Source of the DNA: Aequorivita viscosa
GTDB lineage: Bacteria; Bacteroidota; Bacteroidia; Flavobacteriales; Flavobacteriaceae
Length of the DNA: 64,000 bases
Reading direction: 5' to 3'
Assembly: GCF_900106795.1 (NCBI RefSeq)
Contig: NZ_FNNS01000002.1
Location: forward strand, 152,686-216,685
A model generated the notes under the pieces. It saw only the letters and a list, made by a program, of their open reading frames with translations, made no database searches and was not told the origin of the DNA. The position numbers were made by a program, and so were the translations under genes. Of this stretch, positions 44,718-55,100 are shown piece after piece; positions within the stretch are counted from its first letter, which is position 1, and every line of letters begins with the position of its first letter.

Positions 44718-44752
44718 AAAAAAAGAGAGCCGCACTTTAAAAGAACGGCTCT
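44718..44752 (-). terminator. Intrinsic terminator after coxA
   Basis: AGAGCCG (44726-44732) pairs with CGGCTCT (44746-44752) around a 13-base loop. Seven A residues at 44718-44724 give the U tract on the minus strand. It closes the act-cox operon 50 bases past the coxA stop. Confidence 0.8.
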
Positions 44753-44801
44753 AGAAATATTATATAAAGCTACAAGCTAAATAATAATTTATGTTTTATA
44801 A

Positions 44802-46631
44802 TTAATGCTCAGTTTCATCTTCGTTATCCATTAACGGGACATTTTGAGGAATAAAATCTTGTCCTGCGATAACGTAATCGGTTTCATCTTTGTTAAGCTT
44901 ACTGTAGTCGTATGCCCAACGATATACATGAGGAATGGCTCCAGCCCAGTTTCCGTGAATATGCTTATGCTCTGTTGTCCACTCCAAAGTAGTTGCGTTC
45001 CAAGGATTTTTTGGCCCCATTTTTCCGAAAAACATAGAATGGATAAAGTTGTATAAGAAGATAAATTGTGCTGAAATTGTAATAATTGCAAAAACAGTCA
45101 TAACAACATTAATATCTGCTAAATCATCAAAATATGGGAACTCAGTATTTGTATAATAACGTCTTGGCAGTCCAGCTAGTCCAACGAAGTGCATAGGGAA
45201 GAATATTCCATAAGCTCCAATTGCTGTAATCCAGAAGTGGATGTAACCAAGTTTTTTGTTCATAAGTCTGCCTTCGAACATCTTTGGGAACCAATGATAG
45301 ATTCCAGCTAAGAATCCGTAAGCCGCAGAAACACCCATTACTAAGTGGAAGTGAGCCACTACAAAGTATGTATCGTGAACATTAATATCTAGCGCACTAT
45401 CTCCTACCACAATACCGGTTAAACCACCAGTAATGAATGTAGAAACAAATCCGATAGCCCATAACATAGCAACGTTCATTTGAATATTACCACGCCAAAT
45501 AGTAGTAATCCAGTTAAATGCTTTTACAGCAGATGGAATTGCAATTAGAAGCGTTGTAAATGTAAATACTGAACCTAAGAATGGGTTCATCCCTGACACA
45601 AACATATGGTGACCCCATACAATCGTAGAAAGGAAGGCAATTGATAACAGCGAAGCCACCATTGCACGATATCCGAAAATTGGTTTTCTGGAGTTTGTTG
45701 CTAGAATCTCAGAAACAATTCCCATTGCCGGTAGTATTACAATGTATACCTCTGGGTGCCCTAAGAACCAGAAAAGGTGCTCAAATAAAACCGGAGAACC
45801 TCCTTGATGATGAAGCACTTCCCCAGCTATGTAAATGTCGGACAAGAAGAAGGATGTTCCGAAACTTCTATCCATAATTAACATTAATGCAGCAGAAAAA
45901 AGTACAGGAAAAGAAACTAATCCAACCATTGCTGTTACAAGGAAAGACCATACTGTTAAAGGCATACGCGTCATAGACATCCCTTTAGTTCGTAAGTTCA
46001 AAATGGTAACAATAAAGTTAAGAGAACCCAACAGCGAAGAAGCGATAAATATAGCAAGTGATATTAACCAAAGTGTCATACCCGCTCCAGAACCAGGAAT
46101 GGCCTGAGGCAAAGCACTAAGAGGCGGGTAAATTGTCCAACCAGCAGATGCAGGACCAGCTTCTACAAACAACGACATGGTCATTATAGCTGCCGAAATA
46201 AAGAACAACCAAAAAGACATCATATTTAAGAAACCGGAGGCCATATCCCGAGCTCCAATTTGTAATGGAATAAGTAGGTTACTAAATGTACCACTTAAGC
46301 CCGCGGTAAGTACGAAGAAAACCATGATGGTACCATGAATCGTAACTAAAGCTAGGTAAATATTAGGATCCATAACCCCGTCCGTTGCCCATTTACCAAG
46401 AAACACTTCGTAAATAGTAAACTTATGGTCTGGCCAAGCTAGTTGAAGTCTAAATAACAATGACATTAGGATACCAATGACACCCATCACAATACCCGTA
46501 ATCATATATTGTTTAGAGATCATTTTATGATCATAACTAAAAATATACTTCGTTACAAAAGTTTGCTTTACGTGATGTCCGTGATCTTCGTGATGATCTT
46601 CCATATCGGAAACCTGTGCGAGTGCTGACAT
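44802..46631 (-). CDS. coxA: Cytochrome c oxidase subunit I (aa3-type)
   Basis: 609-aa heme-copper oxidase core with twelve or more transmembrane helices. It carries the low-spin heme ligand region (TIHGTIMVFFVLTAG), the CuB/active-site segment FWFLGHPEVYIVILPAMG with the GHPEVY motif of A1-type oxidases, the CuB His pair VWGHHMFVSGM, and the heme ligands in HDTYFVVAHFHLVMG. It reduces O2 to water and pumps protons. It is the last gene of the act-cox operon, after coxB; subunits III and IV are encoded separately at 22-24 kb. Confidence 0.97.
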   Translation of the reverse strand: MSALAQVSDMEDHHEDHGHHVKQTFVTKYIFSYDHKMISKQYMITGIVMGVIGILMSLLFRLQLAWPDHKFTIYEVFLGKWATDGVMDPNIYLALVTIHGTIMVFFVLTAGLSGTFSNLLIPLQIGARDMASGFLNMMSFWLFFISAAIMTMSLFVEAGPASAGWTIYPPLSALPQAIPGSGAGMTLWLISLAIFIASSLLGSLNFIVTILNLRTKGMSMTRMPLTVWSFLVTAMVGLVSFPVLFSAALMLIMDRSFGTSFFLSDIYIAGEVLHHQGGSPVLFEHLFWFLGHPEVYIVILPAMGIVSEILATNSRKPIFGYRAMVASLLSIAFLSTIVWGHHMFVSGMNPFLGSVFTFTTLLIAIPSAVKAFNWITTIWRGNIQMNVAMLWAIGFVSTFITGGLTGIVVGDSALDINVHDTYFVVAHFHLVMGVSAAYGFLAGIYHWFPKMFEGRLMNKKLGYIHFWITAIGAYGIFFPMHFVGLAGLPRRYYTNTEFPYFDDLADINVVMTVFAIITISAQFIFLYNFIHSMFFGKMGPKNPWNATTLEWTTEHKHIHGNWAGAIPHVYRWAYDYSKLNKDETDYVIAGQDFIPQNVPLMDNEDETEH

Positions 46632-46663
46632 ATCTTTTATTTAATCTAAGTTATAGTATTGTA

Positions 46664-47725
46664 TTATCTTTTCAGTTGTTCGGCGAAAGTAGGTTGCTCT
46701 GCCAACCAAGCATTATAATCTTCTTCCGATTCAACTATTATCTTCATCTGCATGTTATAGTGGCTAACACCGCAAATTTTATTACACAGAAGCAAGTAAT
46801 CAAATTCGTAAGGATCTAAAGGCTCTTCTCCTTTAGCTGCTAACTCTTTGCTTTTCTCGGCACGAATTTCATTAATATTCTTCACTTTCTTCTGAATATG
46901 ATCAGTTTGTCTCATTTCTTCAGTTGTGATGGTAGGAGTGAATGCAAATTGAGTAATCATTCCTGGAACAGAGTTCATCTGAGCTCTAAAATGTGGCATA
47001 TATACCGAGTGCAGTACATCCTGAGAGCGAATTTTAAACAATACTCTTCTTCCAACAGGCAAATGAAGCTCTTTTACAATTTTATCATCTTGTGCGTTAG
47101 GATCTGCAGGGTCAAGTCCTAGAATATTAATGCCTTCTATTAAACGCACATTGGCTTCACCTAAGGTGTTATCATTTCCACCATAACGAGCATCCCAAGC
47201 AAATTGCTTAGCGTACAATTCAATAATTAATGGATCATCATCCCTATCAACATTCATAATATCAGTCCAAGTAAAAAGACCGTAAATAATTAAACCTGCC
47301 AAAGTAATTACAGGAATAATTGTCCAAATAAATTCCAATTTATCGTTATCTGCGTAGAATAGTGCTTTTCTAGGCTTATTACCTCTATAAACAAATGCGA
47401 AGTAATGCAATAATGCCTGAGTGAAAATTCCAACCACGAAGATCAAAATCATGGTTATCAACATCAGGTTGTCTATCTCTCCACCGTGTTCTGAAGCAGC
47501 TTCTGGTAAAAGTGTACCACTCCATAAATAAAAGGAGACTCCGGTAATAACATATATGAAAATAAGGAATGCAATCATTAAATATCCTTGCTCATTATTG
47601 TCCTTAGCAGTGGCTATGTCTTCAAAGCCTGTAGACTTTATTCTTGCCAGCTGGAATATTCGATTCATTTGCCAAACAGCAACTCCAAAAAGTAGGATTA
47701 CGAGTATAACTAAAAATACGGTCAT
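46664..47725 (-). CDS. coxB: Cytochrome c oxidase subunit II
   Basis: 353 aa. Helices at about 2-20, 48-70 and 86-110, then DKLEFIWTIIPVITLAGLIIYG (the classic subunit II entry), and a periplasmic cupredoxin domain with the CuA ligands in DVLHSVYMPHF and CNKICGVSHYNM (Cys-x3-Cys-x3-His-x2-Met). The usual Glu of the CSEICG motif is replaced by Lys/Ile, which should not prevent CuA formation because that residue binds through its carbonyl. No C-terminal cytochrome c domain follows, so electrons must come from an external heme such as ActE or the ActA N-domain. Confidence 0.95.
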   Translation of the reverse strand: MTVFLVILVILLFGVAVWQMNRIFQLARIKSTGFEDIATAKDNNEQGYLMIAFLIFIYVITGVSFYLWSGTLLPEAASEHGGEIDNLMLITMILIFVVGIFTQALLHYFAFVYRGNKPRKALFYADNDKLEFIWTIIPVITLAGLIIYGLFTWTDIMNVDRDDDPLIIELYAKQFAWDARYGGNDNTLGEANVRLIEGINILGLDPADPNAQDDKIVKELHLPVGRRVLFKIRSQDVLHSVYMPHFRAQMNSVPGMITQFAFTPTITTEEMRQTDHIQKKVKNINEIRAEKSKELAAKGEEPLDPYEFDYLLLCNKICGVSHYNMQMKIIVESEEDYNAWLAEQPTFAEQLKR

Positions 47726-47752
47726 CTTTTAAATCTTCTTTTAACTAATTGA

Positions 47753-49129
47753 TTAAAAATGGTAGTTTTCACTTTCCGTGATAAAAGGATCATTCTTTGG
47801 TCTCAAAGAAACCTTTGAAAGTCCATTGCCCACAAACAATATGAACAAACCTAAAAAGAAACACAGAGCTCCAATTTCAGGAATTCCAAAATGCCAGTAC
47901 TGTCCAACTGTTGATGGCATTACTAATAAGAATATATCAATAAAGTGCCCAACTAACACAACGATTCCAGTCATTACAATAAACCAAGGCACCTTTTTGT
48001 AATCGCTATTCATCAACATTAAGAACGGGAATACAAAGTTCAGAATTAACATTCCGAAGAATAGTAAGTTATATTCTTTAATCCTAATAACGAAATACGC
48101 AACTTCTTCTGGGATATTGGCATACCAAATTAGCATAAATTGGCTAAACCAAAGGTAAGTCCAGAAAATACTGAAAGCAAAAATATACTTAGCTAAATCG
48201 TGTAAGTGTTTATCACTAATAAATGAAACCAAACCTTTACCACGTAAATATATTGTAATTAAAGCTAATGCAGTTATAGCGCTAACGAACATACTTGAGA
48301 ATACATACCAAGGGAATAGCGTACTATACCAGTGTGGCGTAAGAGTCATAAACCAATCGATCGCCATAAAAGCTTCCGTAATAAAGAAGAATGCTAAGAA
48401 ATAAACTGAAATTTTAAAACTCTTTCTGAACGGTGTATAATCACTTGCCGTTTCTTGCTCAAGAGAATATTTTCTTGCGAAATGACGATATAGGTTCCAC
48501 CCTAAAATGTATATGAAGGCTCTAATAACAAAAAATGGAAAGTTTAAGAATCCAGATTTAATTTGAAGAATTTTATCTCCTGCAACTAGTTCATCATTCT
48601 GCCAAGGGAAGAAATGCGTTCCAGCAAATACAACTAACAGAAATACTATAATCGAACCTGGTAATACAAAGGCAGTCATACCATGCATTATACGATACAA
48701 AACTGGTGACCAACCTGCTTGCGACACAACCTGAATTGCATAAAACACAAGGATACCAAGTCCTATCATCAAAAAGAAGAAGGCAGAAACAAATGTTGCA
48801 GACCAAGGTCTAGTTTGCATTTGGTGTAAAACGTGTTCTTCGTGAGAAGAAGATCCGTGGCTATCTTCGCCAAGGTCTTTAGATTGTTTTAAGGCTGCCT
48901 CAGAATATCCAATTTCACCTCTAGCCGTATCAACAAAGTTAGTTGCTTCAGCAGACGCTCCATTGGCTGAATGATGGTCTTCTTGCGCAGACAAAATGTG
49001 TTTTACATCCTCTACGGTTTTGGGAGTTGTCATAAAACCATAGACAATCCCAATTAGCCCAGCTACCACAAGAATTATGGAAAACAATTTCAATTTACTT
49101 GGTAGCGTATACATATAGTTAGTAGCCAT
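47753..49129 (-). CDS. actF: Alternative complex III subunit ActF
   Basis: 458-aa integral membrane subunit with about ten helices, related to ActC/NrfD. It begins with one helix and a hydrophilic region (residues ~38-100), then a helix bundle with WSATFVSAFFFLMIGLGILVFYAIQV, MAIDWFMTLTPHWYSTLFPWYVF and HDLAKYIFAFSIFWTYLWFSQFMLIWY. In structurally known ACIII, ActC and ActF are the pseudo-symmetric membrane pair. It lies between actE and coxB. Confidence 0.93.
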   Translation of the reverse strand: MATNYMYTLPSKLKLFSIILVVAGLIGIVYGFMTTPKTVEDVKHILSAQEDHHSANGASAEATNFVDTARGEIGYSEAALKQSKDLGEDSHGSSSHEEHVLHQMQTRPWSATFVSAFFFLMIGLGILVFYAIQVVSQAGWSPVLYRIMHGMTAFVLPGSIIVFLLVVFAGTHFFPWQNDELVAGDKILQIKSGFLNFPFFVIRAFIYILGWNLYRHFARKYSLEQETASDYTPFRKSFKISVYFLAFFFITEAFMAIDWFMTLTPHWYSTLFPWYVFSSMFVSAITALALITIYLRGKGLVSFISDKHLHDLAKYIFAFSIFWTYLWFSQFMLIWYANIPEEVAYFVIRIKEYNLLFFGMLILNFVFPFLMLMNSDYKKVPWFIVMTGIVVLVGHFIDIFLLVMPSTVGQYWHFGIPEIGALCFFLGLFILFVGNGLSKVSLRPKNDPFITESENYHF

Positions 49130-49157
49130 TACTTTTTGTTTCTTTATTTATGTTCAA

Positions 49158-49808
49158 CTAGAGGCCAGCTGTATTGGCATCTGTAATTTCATTAGTGTCC
49201 TCAACTGTTTCAGCACTCAAATCTTTAGCAGTAGTTTCCAAAATTCCAGGCTCACCTAATAAAGCTGCTTTTAAATCCATAACGTGCATTGCGATTTGCC
49301 AACGTTCCTTTTCAGTAGTTTGAGATGTAAACGATCCCATCGCATTAAGACCGTAATACTGTACGTGGTAAATTCCTCCAGGTACAATATTTCTACCTGC
49401 ATCGGCATAACTAGGAATACCTAAAAACTTTTCACGTTTAACCAATATTCCTTGCCCGTCACCTTTATCACCATGACAAACAGCACAGTAAAAAGTATAA
49501 AGTTGACTTCCAGCAGCTAAATTTTTCTCATTAACCTCTAATGGGTTTTTAAGTTCAGCTTTAGCTTTTAACAAACCTTCGGTACTATCTTCGTAATCAT
49601 ACGGCTGAAAACCTCTTGGAACTGAATTCTCTGCAGGCTTCATTGCTGATTGCTCATTAGGAAAAATCTCATAAGCACCGTAGGTTTCATAACCTACCGG
49701 TTCGTACATATCTGGAAAAAACTGGAAGTTAGGCTTACTGCTATCAAAGCAAGAAACCAAAACTGCCGAAGAGGCTAAAACCAGAGTTATTTTGAATAAG
49801 CTTTTCAT
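49158..49808 (-). CDS. actE: Alternative complex III monoheme cytochrome c subunit ActE
   Basis: 216 aa. The N-terminus is a lipoprotein signal (SLFKITLVLASSAVLVSC, Cys about 20). One c-type heme site, CAVCH in FYCAVCHGDKGDGQG, sits in a cytochrome c fold with a likely Met ligand in the YGLNAMGSF segment. It is the membrane-tethered electron exit of the complex toward the oxidase. The stop is two bases from the next gene's start, within a tight operon. Confidence 0.93.
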   Translation of the reverse strand: MKSLFKITLVLASSAVLVSCFDSSKPNFQFFPDMYEPVGYETYGAYEIFPNEQSAMKPAENSVPRGFQPYDYEDSTEGLLKAKAELKNPLEVNEKNLAAGSQLYTFYCAVCHGDKGDGQGILVKREKFLGIPSYADAGRNIVPGGIYHVQYYGLNAMGSFTSQTTEKERWQIAMHVMDLKAALLGEPGILETTAKDLSAETVEDTNEITDANTAGL

Positions 49809-49809
49809 A

Positions 49810-50346
49810 TTAATGATCTTGTTCGATTTGAATTAGATTAATCTCTGAAGCCCCTGTTTTATACAAAAACTGTGTTAGCTTCTCAACGTCGTGATTTTCG
49901 GCATCAACTTCCATTAAAAAGTGGTCATCGGTAGTACGTAAATCAGGATTTTCGGCTTTTTTAAATGGCCAAAGTCGACTTCTCATATAAAAGGTAATTA
50001 CCATAAGGTGCCCTGCGAAAAACACTGTTAATTCAAACATAATAGGAATGAATGCAGGCATATTCTGGTAAAAGGTAAAACTTGGCTTACCCCCAATGTT
50101 TTGCGGCCAATCTTGAATCATTATGTAATTCATCATTGCAACCGCAACTGTAAATCCTACCAACCCATATAAAAAGGCAGTTATAGCAAGACGTGTAGGA
50201 GCCAATCCAACCGCTTCATCGAGGCCGTGAACAGGAAATGGTGTATATATCTCAGAAATACGATAGTTCTCAGCGCGAGTTTGTTTAACCGCGTTCATAA
50301 GCACATCATCGTCTGTATAAATTGCGTGTATTGTATTTGCTGCCAT
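49810..50346 (-). CDS. actD: Alternative complex III subunit ActD (DUF3341)
   Basis: 178 aa. A soluble N-terminal part with YTDDDVLMNAVKQTRAENYRISEIYTPFPVHGLDEAVGL, typical of DUF3341, then two transmembrane helices (about 60-84 and 98-122) and a C-terminal soluble segment (FLMEVDAENHDVEKLTQFL). It is a structural subunit that seals the membrane part of ACIII. It begins three bases after the actC stop. Confidence 0.93.
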   Translation of the reverse strand: MAANTIHAIYTDDDVLMNAVKQTRAENYRISEIYTPFPVHGLDEAVGLAPTRLAITAFLYGLVGFTVAVAMMNYIMIQDWPQNIGGKPSFTFYQNMPAFIPIMFELTVFFAGHLMVITFYMRSRLWPFKKAENPDLRTTDDHFLMEVDAENHDVEKLTQFLYKTGASEINLIQIEQDH

Positions 50347-50348
50347 AA

Positions 50349-52130
50349 TTATTCGTTTATAAACGTTAGCGCCTGTCCTGCCCAGTCATCTCTACGAGCT
50401 CTTCCAGGGAATTCACTAATTATTTCATCCAATAGCTCATATTCTCTTTCTGTCATTTTACTTACCTGACCGAAAGTAAATATTCCAATCTGGTGAAGTT
50501 TTTGTTCCATCACAGGACCAATTCCGTTAATGCGCTGAAGATTATCTTGAGTTTGAACATCAGGATTAAAAGTACCTACTGCCGCTAAAAGACTATTGAT
50601 TTTTACTTGCTGTGTTTTAACATCAACACGGGTAACCTTCTCGTCGTTTGCTGCACTAATAGGCACTGCATTTGGATTAACAAAAGCTGATCTACCCGGC
50701 TCTTTTTCGAACTGCATAATGTCATGGCTTACGTGATCTCCGTGTTCGGCTCTAAGTCTTTTAAAGCCCGCCCCAGATGTTTTTAAAATTGTTTTAACCT
50801 CGGCTTGTGCAATAACAGGGAAGGTACGAGCATACAACAAGAAAAGTACAAAGAAGAAACCAATTGTTCCGATAAATGTACCAATGTCTATAAACGTAGG
50901 TTGGAACATTGCCCAAGAAGATGTAAGCCTGTCTTTACTAAGGTCGATAACGATAATATCAAATCGCTCAAACCACATTCCAATATTGATAACTAGCGCT
51001 ACGAAGAATGTCCATCGAATGCTTCTTCTCAATTTCTTAACCCATAAACTAAGCGGCACAATCATATTACAAATAATCAACGCCCAGAATGCCCACCAGT
51101 AAGGTCCTGTAGCAGCACCGAATGACAAGTAAACATAGTTTTCATAAGGAACACCAGAGTACCATCCAATAAAGAACTCAATAAGATAAGCAACCCCAAC
51201 AATACCTCCAGTTAATAGAATTACTTTATTCATGTATTCTATATGAAGCACGGTAATATAGTCTTCTAGATGCAAAACCTTTCTCATTATAATAAGCAAG
51301 GTTTGAACCATTGCAAATCCAGAGAAAATCGCACCAGCTACGAAATAAGGAGGATAGATTGTACTATGCCATCCAGGAACTACCGAAGTAGCAAAGTCAA
51401 AAGATACAATGGTGTGTACAGAAAGTACAAGGGGTGTAGCTAAACCAGCTAAAACCAAAGAAACTTCTTCAAAACGTTGCCAGTCCTTTACACGGCCACT
51501 CCATCCAAAACTTAGAATTCCGTAAATTTTCTTTTGGAAAGGTTTTTCTGTTCTATCACGGATCATCGCGAAATCAGGCAACAGCCCTGTCCACCAGAAT
51601 ACAAGTGAGATAGATAAATAGGTAGAAATAGCGAATACGTCCCAAAGTAACGGTGAGTTAAAGTTTACCCATAACGATCCAAATTGGTTAGGAAGTGGTA
51701 ATACCCAGTATGCCAACCAAGGGCGCCCCATGTGGATAATTGGAAAAAGACCTGCTTGAACCACGGCAAAAATCGTCATCGCCTCGGCCGATCGGTTAAC
51801 TGCCATTCTCCATTTTTGGCGGAAAAGTAAAAGTACAGCCGAAATTAGCGTTCCAGCGTGGCCAATACCAACCCACCAAACAAAGTTAGTAATATCCCAA
51901 GCCCATCCAATGGTCTTATTTAATCCCCAAGTTCCAATTCCTGTAGAGACTGTATAGATTATACATCCCAATCCCCATAAAAATGCAACTAAGGCGATAG
52001 TAAAACTTATCCACCAAGATTTATTGGCCTTCCCAAAAACGGGTGCCCCAACTTCCATGCTAATGTCATGATAGGACTTTTCTCCCAGAACCAAAGGCTC
52101 TCTAATAGGTGCTTCGTAGTGTGACGACAT
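50349..52130 (-). CDS. actC: Alternative complex III quinol-binding subunit ActC (NrfD family) with extra C-terminal domain
   Basis: 593 aa. About ten transmembrane helices of the NrfD/PsrC family carry out menaquinol oxidation (IGHAGTLISAVLLLFRQKWR, PWLAYWVLPLPNQFGSLWVNFNSPLLWD, GWHSTIYPPYFVAGAIFSGFAMV). After the last helix near residue 440 there is a soluble linker and, at about 530-593, a helix-hairpin-helix-like domain (INGIGPVMEQKLHQIGIFTF .. GRARRDDWAGQA) of the kind seen as tails on complex I 41-kDa-type and some ribosomal proteins. This tail is absent from ordinary NrfD proteins, which are shorter. Confidence 0.93.
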   Translation of the reverse strand: MSSHYEAPIREPLVLGEKSYHDISMEVGAPVFGKANKSWWISFTIALVAFLWGLGCIIYTVSTGIGTWGLNKTIGWAWDITNFVWWVGIGHAGTLISAVLLLFRQKWRMAVNRSAEAMTIFAVVQAGLFPIIHMGRPWLAYWVLPLPNQFGSLWVNFNSPLLWDVFAISTYLSISLVFWWTGLLPDFAMIRDRTEKPFQKKIYGILSFGWSGRVKDWQRFEEVSLVLAGLATPLVLSVHTIVSFDFATSVVPGWHSTIYPPYFVAGAIFSGFAMVQTLLIIMRKVLHLEDYITVLHIEYMNKVILLTGGIVGVAYLIEFFIGWYSGVPYENYVYLSFGAATGPYWWAFWALIICNMIVPLSLWVKKLRRSIRWTFFVALVINIGMWFERFDIIVIDLSKDRLTSSWAMFQPTFIDIGTFIGTIGFFFVLFLLYARTFPVIAQAEVKTILKTSGAGFKRLRAEHGDHVSHDIMQFEKEPGRSAFVNPNAVPISAANDEKVTRVDVKTQQVKINSLLAAVGTFNPDVQTQDNLQRINGIGPVMEQKLHQIGIFTFGQVSKMTEREYELLDEIISEFPGRARRDDWAGQALTFINE

Positions 52131-52168
52131 ATTTATTTCTTAAATAATTGGTTCTTGATTAATATTTA

Positions 52169-55100
52169 TTATTCTTCCGAAGTGTTTCTAACCAACATTT
52201 GGTACATCACGTTCGGCCTTGTACCCAAGCTTTCTAGCACACGATACATGCGATCTCCATCTTTCAACTTACGGATTTCAGAATCCTCATCATTGACATC
52301 TCCAAAGGCGATCGCTCCAGTATCACAAGCAATAGAACAAGCTGTTTGGAATTCACCATCTTTTATTGCCCGTCCGTCACGTTTGGCGTCAAGGATTGTT
52401 TTCTGTGTCATTTGAATACACATAGAACATTTCTCCATGACCCCTCTAGAACGTACTACTACATCAGGATTGATTACCATTCGCCCAAGATCATTGTTCA
52501 TATTATAGTCGAATTCATCATTCTCGCTATATAAGAACCAGTTGAAGCGACGCACCTTATACGGACAGTTGTTTGCACAATATCTTGTACCCACACAACG
52601 GTTATAAGCCATGTGGTTCTGACCCTGACGTCCGTGCGAAGTAGCTGCCACAGGACAAACGGTTTCACAAGGAGCGTGATTACAATGCTGACACATTAAA
52701 GGTTGAAAAGCAACCTGTGGGTTCTCGTAACTTGGCGTCTCAATAGATTTATAAGTTTCAAATGCGCCTAAGTTATCAGACATCTCGATTTCCTCTTTGA
52801 ACGAATCTCCTGCCGAGTAGTATCTATCAATACGCAACCAGTGCATATCGCGGAATTTTCGTACTTCATCTTTACCAACAACCGGCACGTTATTTTCAGC
52901 GTGACAAGCAATTACACAAGCACCACAACCCGTACAAGCATTTAAATCTATAGATAGGTTAAAATGATGCCCGATAGAAGTATCAAACGGACTCCAGATA
53001 TCCACATTAGGATCTGTAACATCTACAAATTGGTGATCATATTCTACAGCAGGAACAGGATTGAAAAACTTCTTGTCCTTTGTATTGAAAATTTCAATAG
53101 TTGTTTCCCTAATTATATCTTCGCTACGACCAGCCATAGTGCTCTGAAGCTGCACACACGCGAATTCATGCGTTCCGCTTACTTTCTCAAGCGTAACATT
53201 TTGAACAGAAGAAAAGTTCTGATACAGCGGATATGCATTAACACCAGTCTGCATTTCGGCCTGAATTGAAGCAGTCTTGCCATAACCAACAGCCATACCA
53301 ACTGAACCTTTGGCTTGACCTGGCTGAATAATTACGGGTACGTTTTCTACGACAACATCACCCATTTTCACATTCACGTAACTACCATTTAAAGCTCCGT
53401 TAGAAACATGCTTGTTAACAAGTCCTAATTCTTCAGCATCAACAGCAGAAACCGTAATGTAGTTATCCCAAGACGCCCTTGTAAGAGGATCTGGAAATTC
53501 TTGCAGCCATGGGTTATTAGCCTGACGACCATCACCCATACCTGTTTTTGTGTATAAAGTTAATTCTAATCCAGAACCTTCATTGGAATTAAACAAGGCT
53601 CCATCGGCAGAGCTACTCTCCATTGCGCCTGTACCAGCTGCAACGACAGGAACACCTGTTGACCAAACTTCTGAATCACTAACAATGCAACCATCGTGAA
53701 GTGCTTGATTCCAAGTCTTTCCAGTTAAGATAGTACTAGACCAATTTTCTTTAATATAATCGTAATAACTTTTGTTCGAGCGAGTCCACTTTAACAAACA
53801 GTCTTGAAATTGTCGTGTATTGAATAAAGGACGAATTGTAGGCTGCATCAGACTATAATTTCCTTTCTTCATCTCAATATCGTTCCAGGATTCCAGATAA
53901 TGAGGAGTTGCGGCTACCATTTTAGCCAAAGAAGCAGTTGCCTCTTTTCTCATATCAAAAGCAAGCGTAAATTCAAGGTTTTGATACGCTTCAGCAAACT
54001 CATTACTGTTGGGCAATGAATACACAGGATCTACATCAACTGTTATCAACCCTTTAACATTTCCTGAAATAACACCGTTAACCACTGCCATTACTTCAGA
54101 ATTACTTCCTTGTCTAATGAGTCGTGGTTTAGCAACATCAGCAGCCTCACTATTAGCATTGAAATTCAAAGCAATTGACTGAGCTTCAACAGTTGGAAGA
54201 TCAGTAATCAACAAAGCTTTACTCCCAGCTTTTTGAAGTTGCGCTTTAGCCTTATTTACAGCATCAACCATGTTGTCAGGAAGACCAGAAGTACTTCCGC
54301 TAGTCAAAGCTTTCAAAATATGCATTTGCTGCGATGGAGTAGCTGGAATTCTTTTATCCGCTTTTGCACCACTTAGTGTAAGGTTAGCCTCAAACTGAAT
54401 GTGACGCGAAATTTTACCCTCCTTAGGAATACGACTTTTTGCATAACCCTTAGCATATCCTCCACCTTGCCAATCCCCTAAGAAATCGGCACCAACAGAA
54501 ACAATAACTTCAGCTTTTGAAAAATCATAATCAGGAAGCGCACGCGTTCCGTATTTATTTTGGAAAGCATCCAATGCTTCGGAACTAGAAACAGCATCGT
54601 ACACCACATGGCGTACATTAGGATACTTGGTTACAAATTCAGAAATTAATTTAGAAGTAGAAGGACTAGCGAAAGTTCGGGTAAGAAGAACAACTTCTTT
54701 CCCAGCCATTTCATCTAGTTTTTGCGCAACAGCTCCATCCAACTCAGACCAAGAAACATCTGCGCCGCCTATCTGCGGTCCTGCAAGTCTATTTTTATCA
54801 TACAATGAAAGCACCGACGCTTGTACTCTAGCATTAACACTTCCACCGTTTTCAGCAAGGTCGTTAGGTTGAACTTTAATTGGTCGACCTTCTCTTGTTT
54901 TCACCAGAACATTAGCAAAATCGAATCCATCGGCCATTGTCGACGCATAATAATTTGCAACTCCAGGAACTATTTCATCAGGAAGGTTAACATAAGGAAT
55001 TGACTTAATAACAGGGCCTTCACAAGCCACCAAAGTAGCAGCAGCAGTTGAAAAGCCAACGTATTTTAAGAAATCGCGACGAGTGGTTGAAGAAGACTCC

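Noticed and set aside
44685..44735. Extension of ruvB to 44735
   Set aside because: The extra 17 residues do not resemble RuvB and overlap the terminator of the cox operon.
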